Program-made: the position numbers and the translations under genes
DNA from: Castor canadensis
Lineage: Eukaryota > Chordata > Mammalia > Rodentia > Castoridae
Assembly (NCBI RefSeq): GCF_047511655.1
Contig: NC_133397.1
Coordinates: 128,982,308 to 129,046,307 of the forward strand
Direction of reading: 5' to 3'
DNA: 64,000 bases
The notes under the pieces: generated by a model
The model's database searches: none
Seen by the model: only the letters and a program-made list of their open reading frames with translations
What the model was told of the DNA's origin: nothing
In this document: positions 49,401 to 61,000 of the stretch, piece by piece
Position numbering within the stretch: the stretch's first letter is position 1
Layout: every line of letters begins with the position of its first letter

Positions 49401-50940
49401 CTCATTCTGACCTCTCAGGTGAAGTCCTCTACTTAAGACCTTATGAATGTGGGTTGCATCTCATACATACAGTTAAAGACCTGAGAATCTGCACATGTGC
49501 AGAACGCCCCATGTTATGTAACAAGACCTTGTCAATCAAACCTGTCAATTGCCCTAACCCTTCTGCAAAGATTGCTCAGATTTTTTCCTCGATTTACCCT
49601 TACAATGTTTTTTTCTTTTGTGACTCTAGGATTTGAACTAAGGACTTCACACTTAAAAAGTGGGCACCCTATCACTTGAGCTACATGTCTACTCCATTTT
49701 GCTCTGGTTAATTTTTGGAGATGGGGTCTTGCGAACTATTTGTCTGGATCTCAGCCTCCCAAGTGGCTAGTAATCCAAGCAGGATTACAGGTATGAGCGC
49801 CTAGTGCCTTTCTATCTCTTTTTAAGATATTCATTCTACTTTCATTTTTCAACATTTTTACTAATATATGATTAAGTAGGATTTTCTTTGTCATTATCCT
49901 ACTTAGGGTTTATTGAACTTAGATAACCTAAGGTTGTAAATTTTTCACCATTTGGGATATTTTCAATCACAACTCTATAAACACTTTTTTTCCTGCCCCA
50001 TTTCTCTTTCTTCTCATTATAATACTGTCCCACAGTCTTGGATGCTTACTTCATATTTACTCAATTATTTCCCCCTCTGTTCTTCAGTTTGGATATTTGC
50101 TATTAATCTATCTTTGAGTCAACTGACTTTTCTGTCATAACTAATCTTCTGTTAAGCCTATACTGGCAATTTTAAAGTTTTAGATGTACTAGAATTTATG
50201 AATTAGTGTTGTTGAAATGGTTCCATCAATGGCTATATTAATGGTTTTAAAATTTGATGGCATCACTAGCCCAAAAACCATCTCTTGATACTTACAACAA
50301 ATCACTTTCTTTAGAATATATAACTTCTATCATTGTGTTAAAAATTCTACCTATAAAACACAAAAAATAATATATCTACTTCATAGGGCTGTTATTAGGA
50401 TTAAATGAGTTACTAAATAAAAAGTGCCTAAAATAGTTCTTGATAAATACTAAACACTCAAGTCAACCATTACTAATATAATTATGAACCTGTCACAAAA
50501 CAATTTGTAAATTCATATTACTAATTTTTAAAATTATCATTAGAAAAATAGCAAATAACATGGTAGCATGACTAAAAATGTAAATTACTCAGTGTACTTA
50601 TTATGCATTTTAAGCGGCCTTTACATAAAAAAACAAGGATAGTCAGGCACTGGTGGTTCACGCCTGTAATCCTAGCGACTCAGGAGGCAGAGATCAGGAG
50701 GATCATGGTTCGAAGCTAGCCTGGGCAAATAGTTTGAGAGCCCCTATCTGGAAAACACCCATCACAAAAAAAGGATGATGGAGTGGCTCAAGGTTGTAGA
50801 CCCCAAGTTCAAGCCCCAGTACTGCAAAAAAAAGAAAAAAAAAAAAGCAAAGACAAAGAAACCAGCAATTTTAAACCAAAAATAATGAACAAAATGAAGT
50901 AATTTTCACTAAAACATAATTACACTTTAGAAGCGCTTTC
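46480..50940. repeat. Intergenic DNA up to the CCDC18 3' end
   Basis: ID-like 47525-47615 (+); 5S pseudogene 47754-47847; composite SINE 49610-49810 (-); MIR-like about 50380-50470 (+); composite SINE 50640-50830 (+). The stretch 47900-49600 is unique with no coding signal. If an antisense RNA from the DR1 promoter exists, its exons could lie here, but I cannot define any. Confidence 0.55.
47754..47847 (-). pseudogene. 5S rRNA pseudogene, 3'-truncated
   Basis: On the minus strand it reads tctatggtcttatcaccctg, aacacgcccagtctcggctg, atcttggaagctgagcaggg, then cctggttggcacttagatgg and gagac. This follows 5S rRNA from base 1 to about base 94 with scattered changes, including within the internal control region (box A to box C). 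The last about 27 bases of 5S are missing and unrelated sequence follows. It is not a working 5S gene. Confidence 0.9.
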
Positions 50941-50944
50941 TTTA

Positions 50945-51082
50945 AAAATATTAAAATACAAAATTTATTCAGAAGCAATAAAGTAACAGTTTCTGTGAAG
51001 TATGTGCTGCATACAATAAGCACAGAACCAACAACTCCACTCCCATCACACTGGCGTCTTCTTTTCATTACAGGTTTTCTCC
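50945..51082 (-). CDS. CCDC18: CCDC18 last exon: four codons, stop, short 3' UTR
   Basis: An acceptor ttacattattctag ends at 51083. Joined in phase 0 to the upstream exon it reads Gly-Glu-Asn-Leu-stop, with the TAA at 51070-51068. Only 15 bases are coding. The rest to about 50945 is 3' UTR, ended by AATAAA on the minus strand at 50969-50964; the exact cleavage site is inferred. This exon is too short for an ORF scan and was found from the splice phase and the acceptor. Confidence 0.8.
50964..50969 (-). promoter_or_regulatory. CCDC18: CCDC18 poly(A) signal
   Basis: AATAAA on the minus strand, about 100 bases after the TAA stop of the last exon. The sequence just downstream is T-rich in the sense direction. 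It is the only canonical hexamer close to the stop, so a short 3' UTR of about 125 bases is likely. Confidence 0.7.
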
Positions 51083-54000
51083 CTAGAATAATGTAAAAGC
51101 ATAGGTTAATATCTGAAATAGTTCTATACTGATTTAGCATCAAAGTCCACTATAATCATCAGGAATATAATATAAAGCAAGAGTGGGAAATATTTAGTTA
51201 ACTGAAAAATATGAATTAGAAAAAGTCAGTAATAGACAACATGGATATAAATAACAAGTAGTTATGGGTGGGAGGGAGGGTGGGAGCACAAGGTTCAACT
51301 AAACTGATTTTAAAGCTCAACATGGGAAATAAAACATCTGTTATGCCAAACTTTGCAAAGTGGTACCCCCAGCCCTTAGAACAGAGGTTCTTGAAGGGAG
51401 GAGTACTGTCCCCAGAGAGAGAGAACATAGTAGAAATGTATGAGGGTGCATTTTGGTTGTTACTATACTGGAGAGAAAAGGATATCCTGCTTCTGGCACA
51501 TAGTGGGCAGGGACAAACAGTGCCGAATGTCCCAAATCTTACAGGTCAGTTCCATACACAGTCTCTCTGGCTGGCAACATCACCACATTTCCCTAGTCCT
51601 AAAGTAGACCAAAGCCTACTTCTCTAGGGAGCTCATCTTATGCCAACCTGAAGGATTTTATTCCTTCTACTTCCTGTCTACATTATCTCTTCCAACACAC
51701 AAAATGCTGTTTCATCTTTTAACATAAAACACAAGACATAAACTCACCCTTGACATCACAACCTACTTATTTCTTGGATTTATTTATTTATTTTTGATGG
51801 GACTGGGGTTTGAACTCAAGTGCTTCACATTTGCCAAGCAGGTGCTCTCTCACTTGAGCCACGCCCCCAGTTCATTTTGCTCTGCTTATTTTGGAGATGG
51901 GGTCCCATGAATTATTTCCCCAGGCTGGCTGGAACAGTGACCCTCCTGATCTCAGCCTCTAAAGTAGCTAGAATTACAGGCATGAGCCACCGGTACCCGG
52001 CTCTCTGCTTTACTCTTTCCCAAAAGAGTTGTCTATTCTTGGGGTTTCCATTTCCTCTTTCTGTTCTCTACAAACCCTACTCTAGTGAGGTTCAGACCCA
52101 CTACTTCTCTGACGCCATCCTCCTAAAGGTCATCAACAGCCTCACATTATCTAGTCAGATATCAATCTTCACTATACTGAGCAACATGTGACACAACCAA
52201 TTTTCTTCCTGAAACATGGTATTTGATTGGATAGTAAGATATTACACTCTCCTAATTTTTCTTCTATCTCACACCTCATCTCCTTTTCAGTTACTTTTAT
52301 TGGATCTTCAACTTCTTGAATGCTAAAAGTAAAATGCTCCAGGAATTATTTTTTCCTGCCTCCACTTATTCCCTTGATTTAATCTAATATTATGACTTTA
52401 CCATCTACACACTGATAACACTGAACATTTTAACTTCAGTCTCATAAACCAATTGTCCACTTAATATCTAATAGAAATCTTGAACTTAAGATATCTAAAA
52501 TCAAACTCTTGAGTCCTTCCATACCTATACATCTGCTCAGCTCCTACTTTGACCTTAATCTGGCCAAAATCTTTGTCATCTCCTTTGACTTCTACTCCAC
52601 TCAAACCACATCAACTCCTGTTGGCTCCACCTTCAAAATATATATCCAAGGTGATCTATTCTCAACTTCCATATATATTCTCTTATCTGTCTAAAATCAA
52701 CTCTTATTTCCTCAAAGGCTTCTTTCTTGTCCCTTTATAATAAAGATGCCAGAGAGTGATCATGTCACTTCCCTATTCAGAACCCTTGAATGGCTTCCTG
52801 TCACACTTCAAATAAAATCTACAGGAGCTACAAGACTGTTCTGGGATTCTGTGCCCCCGCCTCACCATTATCTCTAATCTCTTCTTTGATATTTTGTGTG
52901 TGTGTGTGGTACGGGGGCTTGAACTCAGGGACTTCTTGCTTGTTGGGCAAGCCACTTGAGCCATGCCCCCAGTTCCACTTTTACGTTTGGTAATTTCTCT
53001 TACTTACACCAAACCAACCACTCTGGCATCCAAGTTGTTTCCAAACAGACCAGACATGCCTTAGGACTAGTACCTGCTGCTCCCTTTCCCTATGCCTTCT
53101 TCTACTTAATGGGACAGTATACTTTCTCACTTCCTACTAGATTGTCATCAAATGTCACTCTTAAGAGGCCTTCCCAGATTACCCTACCTAAAACAGTGCC
53201 CCTGGCACATTCCTTGTCTACTAGTTTTTCTCATAACACTTACTTCTACCTGGCACTACAGCATAGACTTATTTGTTTGTTAATTATCTTTCCACTAAAA
53301 TCTAAGCTCCTTGTGGATAAGGCATTGGTAAATTATGACAATGTTATGGAAATGTTCATCTCAGAACCTACTTTATTTGATTCCTCTCAATTATTCCTCT
53401 TTCTTATAATTTTCTACTTCCTGCTCTATCTCCCTCTGCCTCTTTCCCTCTATTATCTCATATTGCCACCTAGAGAAGTATATATACTTTTAGTATTAAT
53501 TATATTTGATATATGAAATTTTAAATTTTTTCAAATTTTTTTGAAAAAAAAAGATGTAAAAAAATTTTTTTTTCAGTACTGGGGCTTTCAGTACAAGGAC
53601 CTACAACTTGAGCCACTTCACCAGCCCTTTTTTGTGAAGGGTTTTTCAAGATAGGATCTCATGAACTATTTGCGGGGGCTGGCTTTGAACCTCGATCCTC
53701 CTGAGTAGTTGGGATTACAGGCATGAGCCACTATCACCTGGCAAGTTTTTTACATCTTTAGTTTTCTATACTCCTCACTTTTCTGAGAATTTTAGGCTTT
53801 TTAAGTATTTTAGTTTCCCCTGTCTATGGCTATTGAAAAGTAGCTTTTCTCTATTCCTTCCCAATACTTCTATTGTATGTCCATTATTGGCCTAAGACAC
53901 ACAAATACAAACAATTTCCATGACAGGCATGCACCTGTCTAGCAAGCACAAGGCCCTGAATTCAAGCCCCAGGACCCGGGGCTGGGGAAAGAAAGCAATG

Positions 54001-55041
54001 ACAGCTAAAAGTATAGGTTCAGTATTTCTAAACTGAATTGCTCCAAACTTCACAAGTAGAAAATTCCATACCATGAACTCTGTTTTATGTACATTAAAAA
54101 TGCTGTATGAAATTACCTTTAGGTTTTGTGCATGAGGTATATATGAAACATAAATAAATTTCTCATTTAGACTTGGGTCCTATCCCAAAGATAGCAATTA
54201 TGTAAATATTCCAAATCTGAAGAAACTCAAAGCATTCTGGATAAGGAATACTCACCCTATGTTTGAGTTTTCCCATGTAATAAATGATATTCACTGCAGA
54301 CAAACGAGCACATTTTGTAATGTATGAAATACATACCTGAGCTAATCCAACACCTGCTTGTACAGAAGACTTTTTCAGTAGTCTCACTTCTTTGTTTATA
54401 TACCTCAGCATTCCACTAAGGGTACTAAAATCATTACTCTCACAACTATCATCTGCCAGGTTATATGTGAGAGGTTTAAATGAGTCTGACTTTGAATCTT
54501 TATGACTTTCTTCTAATGGGGAAGGGTGTTTTAATTGCATTTTCTTTAAGTCCTGTAGTAATTCTTCAGAAAGGTCTTCATTACCGTGACTTTGGAAACT
54601 AAGGTCACTGGCACTAATACAGCGACGGAGTTTTCTGTACTTGACAAAAGATGTCTGAGAATGTTTGCTAAGCTCTGGATCTTGAATATTTATTGGAGGT
54701 ATAAACAGAGCTGACGGAAACTTGATGTCTTCTGTCTTTTCATGTCCAGAAATTTTGGCTTGTAATCTGGTTAATTCTGATTCCTGTAGAAAAATTGGCA
54801 CATAATACATAGTAGGTACTCAATATATTTTGTTAAACAAACTACTTATAAAATCAGACTGTGACAATCACCTAAGTCAGTCTTTGTGTCAGTATGGAAA
54901 TTGTTTTTTATTAACTCTTGAGAGTTTTCCAAGTGCTACTTAAACCCTCTATTATTTAAGAGAGCTTCACTTTGAGATAATTACACGTTATTTGAAATTT
55001 GTTTCAAGTAATCTAAGGAATTCCATGAACACTAGATTTTT

Positions 55042-55076
<35 letters not shown>

Positions 55077-58000
55077 CTTTTTTGGCAATATTTGGGTTTG
55101 AACTCAGGGCCTTGCTCTTGCCAGGCAGGTGCTCTACCACTTGAGTTAACCTCCAACCCTTTTTACTTGGAATATTTTTGAGGAAGAGTCTTGCTTTATG
55201 CCTGGGCTAGACAAGATTGCAATTCTCCTATTTATGCTTACCACACAGCTGGGATGACAGGTGCCACCATCACACCCAGCTTTTACTGGTTTAGATGGGG
55301 TCTTGAGGACTTTTTGCCTGGGTTGGCCTTGAACCATGATCCTCCCCATCTCTGCCTCCTAAGTAGCTAGGATTATACAATTGAGCCATCACAACTGGCT
55401 AGAATTTTTTAATGTTAACGACAATATCAATTTCTATTTAAGAGTAACATCTCATACCTACAAATCTCTCTGCAAAAATATAGAGGTATGCCATCTTGTG
55501 TTAATACACAGAAAAGACTCCTTCAGAATTTCTAATAGGAAATAAGCACATAGTAGTATTGCTTTTTATTACTCACGGTTACTTCTGTTACAGTCAATAC
55601 CTGCTTCAGATTTTTAACCTCTCTTACTTCTCTCTCTCACCTCCCTCTCCCATTCCCATTCCCTTAGCTCCTCTCAGTGCACTTGACAGCCAGGTAAGGT
55701 TGACCTTGAGTTGTGTTAGCCACTCTATTTTCTGACTGGCACTGTGCTCTCTGCCTCTATGGCTCATTTACAAATTACTACTGCTTAGCTAGTATTTTGG
55801 CAGTTTCCTAAGTAGCTGGTCTTCAAACCTGCATGACTGATACATGCAGTCTAATTACACTGATCTCACTGGTAATACCTAGTGAGTGAGCAGAGATAAT
55901 GACAATAACAAGGGATAAGATGCAAAACGGTTTCATTTTTGAAGACTAATTATTCACAATGAAGCTATTTTCTATAAATGTTATAGCTCTCCAGAACACT
56001 AGGAATATTAATGTTTTAATGAGCACATTAAGAGTGTTCAGCCTAAACACAATTTTTTCCTTGGTGCTGGGGACTGACCCAGCTAAGCACACACTCTGCC
56101 ACTGAGTTATACTGTCAGCCCCTACACATGTTTACTCAGATGTTATCTAGTTAAGTATCACTTCTATTATAAAAATATTTTAAATTATAATCTTAGTTAC
56201 TCAGGAGGCAGAGACTGGGAGGATCACAGGTCAAAGCCAGCCCAGGCAAAAAGTCCACGAGATCCCATCTCAACTAATTGGCTATGTAGGGTAACATCCC
56301 AGCTATGTGAGAAGCATAAACAGGAGGATCACAGTCCAGGCCTGCCCAGGCATAAAGCGAGACCCCATCTCAAAAAAATAGCAAAGCAAAAAAGGCTGGA
56401 GGCATGGCTCAAGTAGGAAAAAATTTGCCTAGCAAGTACAAGGACCTGAGTTCAACAAACAGTACTGCCCCCCTTCCCCACCCCCCCGCCAAAATTTTTT
56501 GGTTGAGTTTATTTCCTTTTTCAATAACTTCCATTTTTGCTATTAAAAAAAACCACTTAATGCTTCACCATCAGTTTACTCTTTTTTAAAAGCTTCACTG
56601 ATTATTTTAAACATTACGTTTTGAACCGTCTTAACTTTTTAGTCCCTATGCATCTATGCTGAAATTAATTTCAAATTCCAGACAAACTGTTATGACCAAC
56701 AGAGGTGAATAAGTAGCCCAGGCTATAAAAATGGTATCTATATTTATACCCAGTAAAAATTCTGATTGTCATGTTATATTTTTACTTTATGATTTTCAAT
56801 TAAAGGAACTGTAGTGATTTTGAAAAATGCTCCTACTGTTTTAGGTACATCAAGTATAAAATACTCTAAAGTAAATGTTATGGTTAGCTGAGTTTGTATA
56901 TCAATATTTACACATTATTTCTTTTGTGATAATGTGATGTACACATTATTTCTCAATTTCATAATGGTTTCTATCAAACAAATCAATAACTGGTCCTACA
57001 GTCCCCTATAAACTCTAAGAGCAGGAAAACCTCAGTGATAATTTAATGGTTTCATTTTTGTGTTTACTTACCTTAATGAGCAATGCCTCATTCGCAGCTT
57101 CAATGACTTCATTCCTGTCTCGAACCTGCTGATGTAAACTGCTGACAGTGTCCTGAGCCTCTTCTAACTCCAGCTTTGCCTTCTCTAATTGTTCATTTAG
57201 CTGCTGGACAGAAGTCTTTTGAGAGTCGGCAGACATCTTCCACTTTGCATGGCTCTCTTGGTGTGAAATCATCTATAATCGCAGAGTTGTAAAGAGAAAA
57301 CAGGTGGAACTGGTTTCAGTTTAGATTCTAGGCTGGTGCCGCACCACGTGAGCCACATCTCCAGCCCGCAACAACATTTTCCACTAAGTGCTACTACCAC
57401 TTTTTCTTCAAAGACGGTAAATTCTGTTTATAGCTACAAACATCTGATTTTATAACAAATAAAATAGTGGAGGAAAAAGTGGACAGAAGAACAAAGAAGC
57501 ATGCATTTACTTAACAGTTAACCATATGCAATGGTCTCTATTTGGGTCCTCATTTGAACAAATGAATTATATACACATTTTTGAGACACGTAGAGAAATC
57601 TGAACGATGACTGATACTTGATATTAAGAAATTACTTTGTTTTTAGGCATGATAATACTATTGTGGTCAGTTTTTTTTTTAAACATAGCCTTTCTTTTAG
57701 CAAAATGATGCCTGGAATTTGCATGAAAATAACAATATACAGTTACTGGGGCAATGGTAGGAAGGGAAGTGAGGGCAGGTAGGGATGTGCTGGTCACAGG
57801 GTCCAATATGCCTAGAGTGTCTGCTTCATGCATGTGTCCTGGTGTCATTATTAACAGCCTTCCTTTTCATTCCCCAAAGTGTTCCCTTTAAACTGTCAAC
57901 ACACTTACGGATTAGATAAAATCTGTCGAGTTATATATAATATGTATATATGAATATATAAATGGGGATTTAAATTATTTATATTTTTCTATTTCTGAGT

Positions 58001-61000
58001 ATATTTAAAAATTTTCCCAAATAAGAGGTTAAACCAATCTAACAATCTCATTTACATTTAAAAACCAAGAGTTCTGCAATTATTAAGAGATTTTTCTGTT
58101 AATTCTGAAAACTGCATTTAAAAAACTATTGTTAGGAATTATTGATTCCTAGTCAGGTGTGCTGAGGAGCCAGAGATGAAGAATTGCTGCTGGAGACCCG
58201 TTGGGCAGAAGTTTGCAAGACCCTGTCTGAAAAACAAACTGAGGAAGTAGAAGGACTGGGGCATGGCCTAGCAAGCTCAGGGCTATGAGCTGAACCCCCA
58301 GCACTGCCCAGTAAGTAAGTAAATAAATAAAATTACTGAACCCCTTTTCAACTCTTTTGCTGTAATACCATATCCTATTATTTTATTTATTTATTTTTTC
58401 TGTTTATTTTTATTTTCATATTATTGTACTGGGAGAACATTGTAACACTTACAAAATATCCTAGTTAAATTTACCCCCTTCATCATTCTTCCTCTTATTT
58501 TATTTGGAAACAACATATATACTTTAAAAAATAAGTCTCTGTCAACAATCACACGGAAGAAAAATTTATTTTTATGTCATATATAAAAATATTAGTACCA
58601 AACACTAAATAGCCACACTAGAACCAACTGTCACAGTTTACGTGATGTACTATCTGCTTATAAATGATTTCAGGTAGTTTATGAAAGTAAAAGTAAAAAA
58701 CCGGACAATTATATATAAAAACAGATATGTTCTCCCTCATATGTGGACATTAGCTCAACGGCAAACACAACAAGGGGATTGGACTATGAGCACATGATAA
58801 AAGTGAGAGCACACAAGGAAGGGGTGAGGATAGGTAAGACACCTAAAAAACTAGCTAGCATTTGTTGCCCTTAACACAGAGAAACTAAAGCAGATACCTT
58901 AAAGCAACTGAGGCCAATAGGAAAAGGGGAACAGGTACTAGAGAAAAGGTTAGATCAAAAAGAATTAACCTAGAAGGTAACACCCACGCACAGGAAATCA
59001 ATGTGAGTCAATGCCCTGTATAGCTATCCTTATCTCAACCAGCAAAACCCCTTGTTCCTTCCTATTATTGCTTATACTCTCTCTACAACAAAATTAGAAA
59101 TAAGGGCAAAATAGTTTCTGCTGGGTATTGGGGGGGGGAGAGGGAGGGGGCGGAGTGGGTGGTAAGGGAGGGGGTGGGGGCAGGGGGGAGAAATGAACCA
59201 AGCCTTGTATGCACATATGAATAATAAAAGAAAAAGGAAAAAAATATATATATAAAAACAGAATAGAGTCCATATAATACTAAGGTGTAACATTTGAGAT
59301 GGAGTAATTGTCACCGATGCCCAACAGCTAACACCAGTAAATCTCCAAAGAGCCCAAAAGCATCCACATGTGTCTCTTGGCCTGAGAACTAGATTCAGGT
59401 CACAAGTGTGTTTTGTTTGGCAGGCGCAGTGTTTTCAAGAGATCTGAATGTAAGTGCATTTAAGCAAGAAATGGTTACAAGCCTTGCTACCAAACTCCCT
59501 CAAAAGGACCTTAATTCAAATGGATTTGCAATCTTGTCATAGTGAAAGATGCTTCATTAGCATCAAGCTTAATAAGTAGTTTACTGAGATCATACAAAAG
59601 ACTGGGGTAATAGCTTCAAATGTAGTTTTTAAAAAGATAAACAATATACTATTCTAATTGATAATACTGCTTATTTGTTATAAAGGCTCAGGATGGATGA
59701 TAAGAGGGTTCTAGAGCTACCTGTTATCTAGCTTACTATCAAAACAAATGCTGGAATTCACAGAGCATTGTAAAGCCACGTCACGTGAAACTGTTTGCAT
59801 GGGTCACCAAATATCTTAAGGTCTTGGGGTCTGAGCTCAGCTCCTTGCTGCTCTGCCACTTGATGCCTCAGTTTTCAGACAGAGTCTTAGGCTCTTTTCT
59901 GGGACCTCTGCCTCCAAGCAGCTGGGATTACAGGTGTATGCCACTGCTGACTTGTTTTTGGAGGTTTTTTGAGACACAGTCTCACGAATGTTTTGGCCCA
60001 GACTGGCCTCAAACAGTGATCCTCTTATCTCCACTTCCTGAGTAGCTGGGATTTCAAGCATGCACAACCACACTAGGCCTCCAGTTCACTTTTTACAAGT
60101 GCTACTTTATAATTGATAAAGATGAGCCAGACTCTGGTTAAGAACTTTATATACATTAATTCACTCAATCTTACCACAATTCTAAATCCATCTTAGACAG
60201 AGAGGTTAAGTAACTTGTCCAAGGTCAGACTTCAGTGGGGCTACTGTGACAAATGATCTTTTTTGGTGGCACTGGGTTTGAACTCAGGACCTCACACTTG
60301 CTAGGCAGGCACTCTACCACTTGAGCCACTCCGCCAACTCTACTGTGAGAAATTAAAATTTTCCTTACCTCCATGTGGTAGGCTTCTTTGAGAGAATCTA
60401 CTTCTGAGGACAATTTCTTGATTTCTGCTTGCATTCTTGCTTCCAAGTGAGCCTCACGCACTTGAGATGCCCCCAGTTCTTCAGCTAAATGATTGCCACG
60501 AGCTTCCTAACAATGACACATTGCATAATGCTATGTGGACTGTTTACTGTAGCTACAGCTTGCTACTACAGTAAACTTATGCAGTGTGTTAATGGAAGTT
60601 AGCTAATCTTTTATGTAAACACATATCCCAAGTTAACGTACTAAATGGTACACTTTAAAATCTAGACATTTCAGAGACAACCAACAGGGAAATATAAGTT
60701 ACTGCTGGCCACCAAAGCTTCACTAACCAGAGCCCCATGGTGCTCAACTCTGCTAGGTAATCATCTCAATTTTGCTGTGCATTTTTCCCCACCAGATACA
60801 TTGTTTGCCTGTCAAGAATAAATTTGGCGTGGTTTTATCCAAACCTATTCATGCTAGTTAATGCAAGGTGCACTTGTGATTCTAATTATGTATTTCTGTC
60901 ATATATGGTAATCCCCCCTTAAGTGAAAGAGGTTTTGCTTTCTGCATTTTCAGGGACCTGAAGTCAGTCACAGTCAAAAGTAGTAAATGGAAAATCATAG

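Noticed and set aside
52956-53516. 186-codon plus-strand ORF
   Set aside because: It lies across L2 fossil sequence inside a CCDC18 intron; hydrophobic composition comes from T-rich DNA.
57015-57071. Extension of the CCDC18 exon reading frame past 57072
   Set aside because: A consensus donor AAG|gtaagt stands at 57072/57071; the extra codons are intron.
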